Shown: positions 49,401-61,045 of the stretch, piece after piece
Layout: every line of letters starts with the position of its first letter
Numbering within the stretch: position 1 is the stretch's first letter
Assembly (NCBI GenBank): GCA_946699065.1
Contig: CAMPDV010000214.1
Location: 1-64,000 of the forward strand
Reading direction: 5' to 3'
Length of the DNA: 64,000 bases
From: Loxodes magnus
Lineage: Eukaryota; Ciliophora; Karyorelictea; Loxodida; Loxodidae
Position numbers and translations under genes: made by a program
Notes under the pieces: generated by a model
Databases searched by the model: none
What the model saw: only the letters and a program-made list of their open reading frames with translations
What the model was told of the DNA's origin: nothing

Positions 49401-52400
49401 GAATGTCTATTTTTAAGATATTAAAATTATTGCATTAGTTATTTAGGAATGAAAATGAATTTGAAACTAGGATGTTGCTTAATGAATATTACCTATTTAT
49501 TTGAAACCTTAATTTCGACATTTAAAAGCTCACATATCATAGCATAGTAGAACTAGAAATTTTGATTTTATCTTTGATTTTATTTCCTTTCAGTTAGCTA
49601 TTGATACCGTTCCAATTATATCTCAGTCTTATATTTAACATATATTAAATAAATAGAATTATGGTTATCTAACTAATGCCATATTTCAATGGTCTTGAAT
49701 ATAACTTAGATGTTCGACTAAGATAAGGTAGAAATTCAGAAATAGATATGCTGCTCCATTTAAAAAAAAAAGCCAAAAAATTCTCTAGCAAATTCCTATT
49801 ATTAAATAATAAGATTTCTTTATACTCTACCTCATGCTAAAGGCTAGCTATGGTACCTCTTAAAATTTATTAGATTCAGACTCAAACTTTATATCTAATA
49901 TATCTATCTAACCTTTTTATACGTTCATATTGATATTAGCATCACAATCATGCTAAAGATTTAATACTCATCATACAAATAAAAAAGTAGAAAGCATCTA
50001 AGATACATACTTCGAGTATTGCTGGTTTAAAATAAGTATTAAAGTCGCAATAATTTATTTGGCTGCTTTTATTATCTTTTTTGGTATAATCAAGGAAAAT
50101 AGTTATATATTTCAATACATTTTTGATGTATTTTTATTTTAATAACTTTGTGTAAGAAAGATTATTATAGAAGAAAGCAATTTTTTAAAACTCAAGAATA
50201 TATATAGCACTGTTAAATAGCTTATCAATAAAATAATCCTAAGATCTAACTTAGTTTGCTAGTTAATCAAGTACATCTATTTACTCTTATTTGGGTAAGT
50301 TATAGATATAGCTTTATATTTGCCATCATCAGAGATTTAGTTTTGTAATGATTAGTATCAAATATATCTAAAAGCTAGTTAAAAGTAGTCTTTAAACTAG
50401 TAGCATTTAAACTTTCTAATTAACTTAGTTATTCTATTGGTATAATTATGCTAATTATTTCCCTTTAATTAAGATATTTATCTTATATACCTAGAATTGA
50501 AAAGTAAAAAAGCTTAGAGGTACCATATTTTTATAGTAGCATATTTCAAAAGAAATTAGAAATTTAGAGTCGTACCTAAGTTCACTAATTATAATTGAAA
50601 GTTTAACTTTTAAAATTTTCAAAGCAAACTAAAGTTTTCCTCTAAATCTTCCCTTTTATCAATGTAATTTTTATACCTTTCATAACTATTAAAATATACA
50701 AGCTTAATTACTTCTCTTACTATATAGTTAAGTTGGCATTTTATCTATTGATACTTGATAATTAGTACATTAATAATAATTTACCTAGTAGAATGCTTTT
50801 TAGGTTTCAGAATCCATTCTTGCTTTAGAAGTTCTAAGCTTTGCGTTTTATTCTTAGAAATTTAATCACTGAGACTTAAGCAAAAAATTAAATAGATGTA
50901 TTTGCTAGAACCTTTTATAGTCCCATTTTTAAATATCCCAACTGCATTATCTACTTGCTATAACTTTAATCAGAACTTCATAATAGAACTCAACATTATG
51001 CCATATAAAAATCTGTAAAAAAGATATCAAAATGTTATCATAAATTCACTTACTATTGCAAAATTTAATATCTCTACTTGGTTATCAATCCAAGCCTCTT
51101 TCTGATTCAAGCTATATACTTAACTTAAAAAGGATTTTATAATCAATATCTAAATTAAAAAAAAGTCTATGATCGAATATAAATAAAGAAAGATGGCTTT
51201 TTATTTAAACCGTTAAGAAGTAAGCGGGTTAGTCTGCAAAGAGCATTTCTCAGTTCCCCTTATAAGATTTAAGATAAAGCTACCTTTAAGAAATACAAAC
51301 TAAAGGAAGTTTTGAGTTAAGTTAGTTTCGTGTTTGCTTCGAACAAAAAAGAATCGAAATTGAAATATAGTTATATAGCACTAAATTTGCTTTTTTCTAT
51401 CAATAAAAATGATAAAAGAATGCTAAGATTTATTAAAGTAATAAGGCTATGAATACTTTATTATTCTTCTAGCACATAAGCCAAACCTATTTCTCCTTTT
51501 TTATCTATTTGAGAAGAGAAAAACTCTGATTTTATGCATCTTCAGAACATTTTCTAAATTGCTATTTCATTAGTTTTTTTATACTAGCTTCTCTATTAAT
51601 TTTGTCTAGAGTTGTTACTAATAGTACCTTAATTAATACTGCTTAAATTATATAATAATTAATATTTGTATAAGAATTGCCTGAAATTCCAAAGATTTAA
51701 AAGAAAATATTGAATCTAAGAACAAAAGAAGGGAGAATAACTTTATTGTAACAAGAATGGATAAGCTACAGAAGGAAAAGAACCTAAAGTTAGAAAATTC
51801 CAAGAATTATTGGACTAAAAAGAAGAAATCAAAACTTTAACGATCAAGAAATACTAAAGTCCAAACTTTTTTAAATCGGAAATGATGTACTGTTGTCAAG
51901 CAAGGTTAAATAAATAATAACTTCAATAGTATGAAGTAAATAATTTACTCATAAGCTTCGAACCATAAATAAACTAAACATCATGAAATTAATACTCCTA
52001 GAATAATCAAAATTCTATTAAATTCATAAAGTAGTTTTCTTAGAATCGACTGATAAATGCAAGTGTTAATCATAGTTTCTTTAACGTTAGTTCAAAGCAT
52101 CTAAAATTTCTATTTATTTTAGTTTATATTTTATTAATCAATAGCTTAAGTATATCATATGAAGGATAAATAAACCTAATTCTTGTCGTGTTAATTTTGA
52201 CAATTTTTAACGTTTTGAAGGAAGAATAATAATGTCAATATTATATTCTATAAGCAAATATAGTTCTATCAATAGAACATTCCTTTCTTTTTACTCCTAA
52301 AGATATACTTGAGGTGCTAAATATATTACATACTGTTTTATAAATAAAACATAACTGATATCCTGCTTAGTGATGGAATTGGTGAGTATATTCACACCTA

Positions 52401-53187
52401 AATATAGAGTTTTAAAAACCATTCATTTAATAAATGGATTTCATTAGCTTTCTGGTTCTAATACCAAAGAATATTAAACTATTGTTTTATTTAAATCCAT
52501 CATAAAATATAGATTCCTGTATCTGAAATGTATAACTTTTTACTACTCTACTTAACTCTTAAATCACATATATGCAACTAATTTCATTTAAATACCTTAA
52601 TCTTATTCCTTTTTTTAATTATCTTTACTTTTTAATTCTATTCTACTTAAAACTCTCTTCCATTCATCACTCCAAAAGCTTAAGTATTTTCATTGAAATA
52701 GATTTATATAAAAAACCATTAAACTCTAATTGTCTCTAACAGAAGATTTAAAGCCTTGAAAAAAGGATTAAGATTATCGATCTTCTTTAAGCACATTTAG
52801 CTTATAAATAGCTGATTACTTGTTAAATGAGAATATTGATCTAATTATAGATAAAGTAAAGCTTTAGTGAGTTATAGCTTAAGAAATCAAAAAGCACCTA
52901 CACATAAAGCCAGCTAAATGTATTAATCACATTGTAATTACATTTAAGGATAGTTAGATATCTAACTTCTTAATCTATCTAAGTAAAGTCTGAATAAATC
53001 TGATGGATATTTAGTATATTATATTGAAAATACCGTAAGACTGGAAAGAATTATTAGAGTTATATGATGGAAGTTAATCTATATAACCAATTAAAAGAGC
53101 TAATTAGTATAATGGTTTATGTAGATTGGAAAAGGGAAATTTTAAGCTAAATGAATAATCTTTTTAAGCTTTATTTTATATAAATTA
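46464..53187. other. Gene desert, AT-rich
   Basis: No family-level coding signal on either strand. A minus-strand frame at 48916-49182 lacks standard stops for 88 codons but has no recognisable feature and no TGA end. A weak tRNA-Ala-like fragment lies near 51.25 kb. The stretch 51.70-51.85 kb is Lys/Glu-rich when translated and may be an old coiled-coil remnant. Confidence 0.5.
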
Positions 53188-53200
53188 AAAAATTTGAGAG
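53188..53200. repeat. Target-site duplication, left copy (13 bp)
   Basis: AAAAATTTGAGAG, repeated at 54976-54988; it brackets both the RT fragment and the adjoining zinc-knuckle element. Confidence 0.7.
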
Positions 53201-53208
53201 CAAAAAAA

Positions 53209-54069
53209 ATGGCTCTAAACAGAATAGAATCAAGCATGAGATTAATTTCCAGAAAAGCTTTTTAAGTAACAACTTCAACATTTAATGAATCATGTTATAT
53301 AGACCTGAATTGATTACCCTTTAAGCACATTATGGCTATAAAATTCTTCGGATTCTACTATAAAATGAAATAAGAAAGTATTGATTTTCCAAGATCAACA
53401 ATAGGTTCTCTTTTCATTAATATATGGAAAAAAGGATTTCAATACTACGATTAAGTGTAGCAATTATCAGACCTTTATAATATCGATCTGTAGAATTAAT
53501 AGAATAATACCAATCTTAAAACTTTTACTTAACATATAAGAGAAAAAATACAACAATATTTCTACAAAGTAGCTACTAAAAAATTTATGAGAATGAAAAC
53601 AGCTAAAGTATATACTGAATACTTTGGTAATCTATAACAATTTCCACAAATTACTTATACGAAATTAAACAAATAGTATAGACGAGAAATTATCAGTATA
53701 TATAGACTTAGAACCTAAACTTATAATTTTCGTAAGGATCTTTAAGATCGTCATTACCCCATTGATAATCCCTATTGTATATGTGGAGAGTATGAAACTT
53801 TCGAGCATATCTTTAAATGTGTGTACTATTCTAATATAATTAATTGATTATCGGAAAAGATCAGAAATTATGATTTAAGGCGCCTTATACTATACGATCA
53901 AGAATATCTAAACTCATTTTCAAGGTCTAAATTGGAGTATTTAGACTTATAGGTCAAAATATTTCACAAGAAGATAATGACAAGGAGACTTGAGATTCTA
54001 GAAATGGAGAAAGCAAAAAAGGAAGAAGCTAAAGATGAATAGAAAGAAGAACTAATTAAAGAAAAATGA
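53209..54069 (+). CDS. C-terminal part of the reverse transcriptase ORF, open and ATG-started
   Basis: A clean 286-codon frame from ATG 53209 to TGA 54067-54069, followed at once by a second TGA. It carries the RT thumb and tail: NRIESSMRLISRKAFQ, CYIDLNWLPFKHIMAIKF (Trp = TGA 53311), TYTKLNKQYRREIISIYRLR, NPYCICGEYETFEHIFKC, LILYDQEYLNSFSRSKLEY. It lacks the polymerase active site, so it cannot be an RT. The C-x-C-x7-H-x3-C motif is intact. The ATG lies in a run CAAAAAAAATGG that fits the element 5' ends here and happens to be in frame. Confidence 0.75.
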
Positions 54070-54197
54070 TGAAATGTAAACAATATTTAAAAACTATTTA
54101 AAAACATTTACTAACATCTATAATTGAAAGAAGCAATTCTTGCAATTAAAGACGTCAAAAAACTCTTTTAGTTTAAATTTAAATTTAATTAAAAAAA

Positions 54198-54950
54198 ATG
54201 GAGTTTAATATCGGACAGCATCTTAGCAAGGTCAAAATTAAGAAGGCTAGAAGAAAAGCCAATCTAATTTAAAAGTAAAAAAAGTAGGCCTTAGAATAAT
54301 CAAGATCTTCATCTCCTTCATAGGGAAAGCGCATGGTTGACCTAGAAACTTCTTGAATGGAAAGAGAATAAGTTGAAAAATTAAATAAAGTTATAGTCAA
54401 ACAAGAAGAAACTATCTGAAATCTGACAAATTAAATTCGAGAAATTCTTACTAACTACGAACAACTCAACCTTGAAATAGATTAACTCTAGACAATATTA
54501 ATAAATAATAAATAAATCACAAGATAATAAATTTGGTCCTAACCTTTCTGCCTCCATCATCAGTTGTATCAATGTAGATTGAAGATCCTCAAAATAAATT
54601 AATAATCTCTCAATCCTAAGAAAAATTAATCGAATAAGAAAATAGTAAAGAAGCAACCTAAATGAACACAGGAATTAAAAACATTGAAAAAAATTTGAAT
54701 TTAAGAACTCAAAATAAAATAGAAAGAAAAAAATGCTGATACTGTAGATCATAATGACATATTCTAAGAAAATGTAAAAGTTTTATCAAGATTTTATGTA
54801 ACAAAGGAAGGGATCTATAAAAGAAAAATATTTCAGAATTTTAGCATGGAATCTGTTGTATTCTCAATAAAAAGACTGTGGAACCCAACCACGCAAAAAA
54901 ATAGTGGCAGCTGTGACCAGGTTTCAAGTCCTGTGATCGGCAAACAATTT
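54198..54950 (+). pseudogene. Zinc-knuckle/coiled-coil protein of the non-autonomous element
   Basis: From ATG 54198 the frame reads MEFNIGQHLSKVKIKKARRK, a basic N-terminus, then a Ser-rich patch (SRSSSPSQGK) and a coiled coil (EKLNKVIVKQEETIWNLTNQ). After a 1-nt shift near 54530 it reaches a perfect CCHC knuckle CWYCRSQWHILRKC at about 54731-54774, with TGA twice as Trp. C-terminal part VEPNHAKK. Such proteins bind the element RNA. Confidence 0.7.
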
Positions 54951-54975
54951 TATTAGCATTAAATATATTATTATT

Positions 54976-54988
54976 AAAAATTTGAGAG
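54976..54988. repeat. Target-site duplication, right copy (13 bp)
   Basis: Repeat of 53188-53200 after the (ATT)n tail. Confidence 0.7.
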
Positions 54989-56440
54989 ATTCATTTTCTT
55001 AATCGAGAGATAAAAAGATTATCCAGGAATAATGAAAATAATTTATTCATAATGAAGTACATATGCAAAATATATAATTAAGACATTTTAAAAAACTAAA
55101 AAAGAAAAGAGCTAAGTAGATAATAGCTGATATTTAGAAATAATTATAAGCTAGAGAACTATAAATAAAAGCAGAGAAAGTATTTAATCTTTTCTATTGA
55201 AAGACAAAAGCTATTAACGAATGCTTTCTTTAATAAAAACATCAAAACTTAAGCTATAAACTTAAATATTAGTTAAAGCTATAATTTTACATCGTTTGAT
55301 ATTTCCAGCTAAACTTAAAATTTAAAGAGGAGTCTATATGATAACCCATGAAATATGATATGAAATTTATTTAGCGGTTTTAAGCAGGATACGGATGCTA
55401 ATTTTAATATACGATAATTTTTTTTATATACTAAATATATTTATCAGTTTTAAACAAGTAAAAATGTTTTAAAGGTTAAGCTACTTATTGGAAAGCTTCT
55501 TAAGAACATAATTTATTTGTAGATGCTTAGATTTTTTAAGAAAATTTGTCTTTTACAATTCTTATTTTCGTTTTAAAAATTTCTATTTTTATAAAATATT
55601 TAAAAATTTCTTTGCTTTATGATATATTATTGATTACATTTGAAATCGTTTGAGGTTAAATTTTTATTTTTTTTACATACTAACATCACACTTTTTCCTT
55701 ATTTTTTTATTCAGTTGCTGATATCTCATTTGTTTATAATCTTTTTAATTGAAAAACTTTAGCTTTATTTCTATTAGAATCGTTTATAAACATTTCATCT
55801 TTTTTAATTTTTTATTAATAGACTCTTGCTATTTTCCATAGTAATTTGATAACTCGCTTTATTGATTTATTGATTCGATTTTTTTGAATAATGAATTTCT
55901 CATTTATTTATTTCAGATTTTTCGGTTATTTATATAATTCTTTTAGTCTCAAATTTTTACTTTTTTGAATAATTTTTGTTTTAACTCTGCTTTTTTATCT
56001 TTTTTAGTGCTTTAAGCTTTATTGACTTTCTCTTTTTTTTATTTTATATTCAGCATTTTTTATAATCTCTGTCTCTATCTTAATTATGTGTTAACGATGA
56101 TTTAGTTTACTTATTCTCAAAAGAATTTAAAGAGCAGTCTTATAAATTAAATCTACATTATCTAATTATATTCATATCTAAACTCTCTATTTTCTTAATA
56201 TATCATACTATTTTCAATCTAGCAAACTACTTACCTTTGAGTTTTTTTGACTTAGATAACTTAATATTTTAAATCTAGTCAAACTAATAAGCAATAAGGA
56301 ATAGAAACTATTATATATATCCTAAACTAGCATCAGTATTTACATCTATATATATATTAGGTTTAGCCCTTAATATTTTTCGATCCTTATCTTTGATAGA
56401 ATGTTTAGATAGATTAAGTGATTTATAAATATATTAAAGT
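54989..56440. other. Non-genic AT-rich DNA
   Basis: T-rich on the plus strand from 55.5 to 56.1 kb; no gene recognised. Confidence 0.5.
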
Positions 56441-56447
56441 ATTGATT

Positions 56448-57420
56448 TTATTCTATTTTTAAGTTAAAGCATTGAGCATTTTGACTAGGAAGGAAATAAT
56501 AAAATAACTCAGCTAAGGAATTAATTTTCCTGCCTATATTGTTGGCCATTATTTTAATATGCTGGAAGAAATCATTTAAATTACGAACTTCATAGCCCAT
56601 TAAATTCCAAGTATAACTCTTTCCATCGAATATTTTCATCTAAGATAAATAGTTGGTTGATAAGTACAGTATATTTAATGATGCCTTCAAAATTTAAAAG
56701 TCTCTTTTGAGTTTAATAACAGCATTAAGTTCGCGAAAAATATGAAAAAGTTAGAGTGTTCTACTCGCGAAAATATTTGATTCATATTTTGTCATAAAAT
56801 TGAAAACAGCTTTCCTATCATGTTGAGCATAAAAATATTTAAGTTACCCATTCTAAAAAATATGAAGTAGCATTATTGCCTTTCTTTCTATAAAACTCTA
56901 TCACTTTTATTATTCGCTCATCTATTAATTTACTTATAGTTGCATAAAATACTTTTTTCGTCTAAATGTTCATACTAAATATTACAATCTCAAATTTGTT
57001 TTAAATATCTAATACTTCATTATTAAAAGAAGAGATATAATCCAATGATAGTATTTATAGTTAAGATAGTTTAAAATACTTCTAGTTATCATCTTCTTAA
57101 ATTTATTCTTCACCGAAAACTTCTTTTTTATCTAATTTTCTGATTATTAATTTCGCTTTAGATTCTAGACATATATTCCTTCTAATTTATCTAGCATATT
57201 TATAATTGTGAAATTGGTATACTCTACCTTTTAATTTAGAAAATAGGCTAGTTAATCTACCAATAAATATCAAGTATTTTTTCAATCTTTTTTACCTGAT
57301 AAAGTAAATTAAAGTTATTTAGTTTTGTATAGGTTTTGGCTATATCTTGGAATATATTTTATCCATTGTATTTAGATAAACTTGTACTATGACTCTTTTT
57401 ATCTAAAATAAACGAAGAAT
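56448..57420 (-). pseudogene. Unrecognised conserved-looking gene with two 1-nt frameshifts
   Basis: Three frames join into one plausible ~320-residue protein. First part: STSLSKYNGQNIFQDIAKT and NFNLLYQVKKIEKILDIYWQ. Second: KGRVYQFHNYKYARQIRRN, then VFYATISKLIDERIIKVIEF and ATSYFLEWVT. Third: YAQHDRKAVFNFMTKYESNI, SRTLQLFHIFRELNAVIKL, SYTWNLMGYEVRNLNDFFQH. The switches fall at T runs near 57236-57248 and 56823-56850; skipping one T restores the frame each time. Trp codons are TGG. I do not recognise the family. It may be a recent pseudogene, sequence error at homopolymers, or frameshifting. It lies 130 bases downstream of the PLAC8-type gene on the same strand. The end is uncertain. Confidence 0.5.
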
Positions 57421-57548
57421 TGCATTAAATTTAATTTTTCCTTTTGCTTGCTATAAATACTTTAATTAGAACCCTAGCTGCTTTTATTACTATTTTGAAA
57501 AGAAAGTCATTAATGAAATTTTTAATTGAAGAGTTAGTTTTTTTAAGA

Positions 57549-58067
57549 TCAAGCCTAAGGAGGAGGAGCATTGGCCATATATGGCTAACCTTGATTTTGA
57601 TATCCAGGGTATTGTGGAGGGTAATTTGCTGCTTGGATATTTTGCTAATAAGCCGCAGGTTGTTGTTGTTAATATAGCAGAGGTGCTCTTTCTTGATTTT
57701 AAACTATTATTGTTACATTTGGCTAATTTAGTCTCGCTGCTTCATGAATCTTAACCTCTCTTAATTCTTGAATCATAGCACAGCAATGGCACCAAACATG
57801 ACAGCAACAATCCTCTATATAGCTTCCTTTTATATTAAAATGCTTTCTTATAGTCATTCTATTATATCCACAACCAAACCAACAGAAGCACCAACCAATC
57901 AAAGCTCTTAAAAAAGGACTATGCTCCTACCAACTTGAAAAATTAGTACAAGTAATAGAGCAATCCAAAATGCATTACAAGGCAGGGCAACAGAAATAAG
58001 CGAAAGCATAACTTGATTCATTGCAACATTAAAATAGCTAAGCTCTCCAGTTTTGAAAGTCCGTCAT
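57549..58067 (-). CDS. PLAC8-family cysteine-rich protein
   Basis: 172 codons from ATG 58067 (MTDFQNWRAQLFQCC) to TGA 57549-57551, no frameshift. The PLAC8/cornifelin pattern is visible: N-terminal Cys pair, AYFCCPALQC, a hydrophobic Cys-rich segment (LIGWCFCWFGCGYN), and the family's signature block RMTIRKHFNIKGSYIEDCCC followed by HVWCHCCAMIQELREV. The C-terminus is Gln/Pro/Tyr-rich (QQQQPAAYQQ, PPQYPGYQNQGQ), coded mostly with CAA, TAA and TAG. Members act at the plasma membrane, for example in metal handling and cell-size control; the role here is unknown. All Trp codons are TGG, TGA is only the stop, and length matches the family. Confidence 0.85.
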
Positions 58068-60707
58068 TTTTCAACAATTATAACTAAGAACAAAAGTAAC
58101 CCTTTAAATTTAGAATTAAATAGATAAATAACTTTAATTTATCATTTTCATTTCCTCATTAACTCTAGATTTAATTCTTCTATCATAAATTATCCAATTA
58201 GCATACAGATCTAGAGGTATTGAAAAACGATTTTTAAATATGCTTGTATTACTAGATCTCTTAGCTTAAAATTGAACTTTTCTTTATTTCTTTTCACAAC
58301 ATTTAAAGCTAATCTTATTATTTATAAGTCTTTACTTTTATAAGTTTCTTTATCTCTTTCTTATTTGCTCATTTTAGTTTTAACTTAAGAAAGTTGATAT
58401 CAGATACTAAAACTCATATCTTCTAGGTTTTTTAAAGTATAAATAGTAATTTAAAATCGTAAAGCTTCTCATTTGCCTTTTATACTTTCTAAGATAAACT
58501 TTTTATTTTCTATCTAAATGAATTTAAATTCTTTAATACAGTTTTAAACCTAAATTTGTATAGAATAAACTCAAACCGATTCTATCCTTCTATCTTTATA
58601 TATCTAAAGCTTTCCAAACCACAAAATAGAATCGTGTAAGAAGTTTTTTAATGCTGCTTATCTCATTTAGTATATAGAATTTTTATAATCAAGCAGAATT
58701 TTCTGGATTTAAATTAAATAAATGAAAAGAAATTAATTTTTTAGTTCATTTTATTACGTTTTCTCTAACTGTTCTTCGTTGCTCAAAAGTATCTACTTTT
58801 ATTATTTTACCTAACTGTTGAAAAATTAAAGAATCACTTAGTTATATGGTTATTTGGCTATAAGTTTGCTTACTAAAATTCCTCTAAAGAATAAAAGGCT
58901 TTAATGTATTATTCGTTCGTAATTAAATGTTCTACCAGAGATAAATAAGCATTTGCTTAACTCTCTAAGGAAGAATAGTTTCTACAAAGCTTTTTTTGTA
59001 ATTTCTAATAAATTCCTCAGTTCTAGACACTTAATTCACATGTCTAGCTTAGATAAAGAGAAAGGGTATAAAATTAGTTAATAATAGGCTAAATTGTCTA
59101 AAGCACTTTGTCAGAAAAGTTAAATTTTCAATTTTTTATGAATTAAATAAGGTAATTTCATTCTAGAAACAATCATGGCTCTTTCATAGTTTTACTGTAT
59201 ATTATCTTCCATACTAAAGAAAGCAAAGGGATAAAAACCAGCATAGTTTAAATTTATAACAACGTGAAATTAGAGTATGCTTGGTTTATCAAGTTTTAAT
59301 TATGATAAAAGGATTAATTAAAACAAATCGATAAAGTATTTTAAGCGAGATACTAAGTATTTTGAAGGAAAAGAAAGTAATACTTCGATTGAGAAACATT
59401 TTCAACTCCTTATGTAATATTTCAATTTATCTATAATTATATACGATTCATGAAACTGACATCATTAAAAATTAAAAAGCATTTTTCCTTATATAAAGCA
59501 ACCAATAAAGCAAAAGGTTCAAAGCTCTCACTACTAAATAAGCGGGAATAAAATTAAGTAGTTTAAAATATTTTTATCTAATAGATTAAGAATTTGATTG
59601 CTTAAAATAAGAGTCTATTATAAGTAGCCTAAAGAATATTAAAAGCTTTAATATACTAAGGAAAGTTTTAATATACATTTCATTTCTAATATCTAAAAGA
59701 ACTATTTCTAAGATAATTAGCTCAAAGTAGAAAAGCTGAAACATAAATAGAGATTATATTAAAGTAAGTGCTTTTACATTTTATTTTAGAAAAGAAAGTC
59801 AGAGAAGTAAATTAAAACATTTTTTAGTGCTAAATATATGGAAAGAGGAAAATGTATTCTAATATCCTTGCTTTATATAAAAATAAAAAATAGAAATCAG
59901 CTGGAAATTGACTGTGGAATCCGGTAGTTTGCCTCCCAGCAAGTGGGGGTTCGTAGTTAATACTAAACAATAACACTGTTTGAAAGCTTTCAATTTTGAG
60001 AACGAAATCATTCCATTCTGATCTATTATTTTCTAGCCTTTATTGTGGAAAGGAAAGTATTATATAGGTGGTATCGTAGAGAGAAGAAAGAAATTGAACT
60101 CTTATGTGGGCCCAATAAAGCCAAAAGCCGAACCTTTCTTAATTTAGTTAGTTTATCCTTGTTTATATCAAATTAGTTAGAACTAAAATACTAACTAAAT
60201 GGAAACTTGCTTTATAATCCTTCTCCATTTTATTTAAATAACGAAACATTGACATTTTTGACTGTCACTTACTTTTTATCACTTTAGACATTATTTTTTA
60301 AGTAAGATTATGAGTTCGTTAAGTAACACCTAGAATCAAAATAGATAAGCTACTGATAAGAAAGAATGAGTTCTATTAAATCCTGGAAATAAATTTAAAT
60401 AGCTTGATATTATTGGGGATTTTTAGTACCTTCAGATTCTAGAATCAGACATTAACTAAAATGAAAGGAAATTTTATAGCATGTTTGAGATAATGCACTT
60501 GAAGTAATATATTTCAATTTAGATAAAAAAACATTGTTAAAAGGTTCGTAATTTGTAAAGCATAATTAACTGAGGTATTATTGTTAAGATAAAGAAGATC
60601 AAATTTGATCATAATTCTTTAGTGACAGTATGAAGTTAAGAATTATAAAAACTTGAGTAATGTTGACTTATACTAAACGATAAGCAATAAATAGAGCTAA
60701 GAGGAAT
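58068..60707. other. Non-genic AT-rich DNA
   Basis: Nothing certain. A GC-richer patch at 59.90-59.96 kb has a tRNA-Gly-like anticodon stem but no acceptor or T stem. Confidence 0.5.
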
Positions 60708-61030
60708 TCAACTGGATATCTAAAAAATTAGAGTATTAGTATCATCAAACAAATGGAATTTACCCGAAATTCCAGATCTAAAATATAGAGTATTATTTCT
60801 GACTATGAAAAACACCTTAAATTTTATAAAATTCAGGGGAAAGTCACATACTATTTTTTTCTTTATATACGTTTTTACACTGGAGGAAATAAATCTAATA
60901 GCTTCTATAATTATAAAAGCATTTATATATACTATTCTACTTTGATAAAATAACTTTGTATATAGTAAAGAGTTTGATAACAAAGCATTATGAAATTTGA
61001 GTTCGATTTCACTTAGAAAAAATTAATTAA
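60708..61030 (-). CDS. Possible ORF split by the 61-kb retroelement
   Basis: On the minus strand an open frame ends at TGA 60708-60710, with about 100 residues of mixed composition (EIELKFHNALLSNSLLYTKL, FPLNFIKFKVFFIVRNN, RSGISGKFHLFDDTNTL). If the retroelement and one TSD copy are removed, the frame joins in phase to ATG 62034, giving 118 codons. No family is recognised, and at this composition chance is a real possibility. Confidence 0.25.
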
Positions 61031-61045
61031 ATACGTAATCTTATT
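61031..61045. repeat. Target-site duplication, left copy (15 bp)
   Basis: ATACGTAATCTTATT, repeated exactly at 62004-62018. Confidence 0.9.

Larger units (their letters stand above)
53201..54975 (+). mobile_element. Chimeric insertion: RT fragment fused to a zinc-knuckle element
   Basis: Inside one 13-bp TSD lie two parts in the same orientation. The first is a 5'-truncated RT element with its own 3' UTR ending in TTTAAATTTAAATTTAA, like the 12.6-14.8 kb copy. The second is a complete zinc-knuckle element, starting at the A run before ATG 54198 and ending in (ATT)n at 54967-54975. No duplication separates the parts, which argues for one insertion event using two RNA templates. Confidence 0.7.

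Noticed and set aside
51225..51275. Minus-strand ATAAGGGGAACT plus CTTTGCA, resembling the 5' half of tRNA-Ala
   Set aside because: Only short blocks match and the 3' half is absent.
57444..57677. Plus-strand 77-codon frame
   Set aside because: Antisense of the PLAC8-family gene and its downstream flank.
59890..59965. tRNA-Gly-like anticodon stem (TTTGC...GCAAG around CTCCCA) and GGGGGTTCG
   Set aside because: Loop of six, no T-stem pairing and no acceptor stem.
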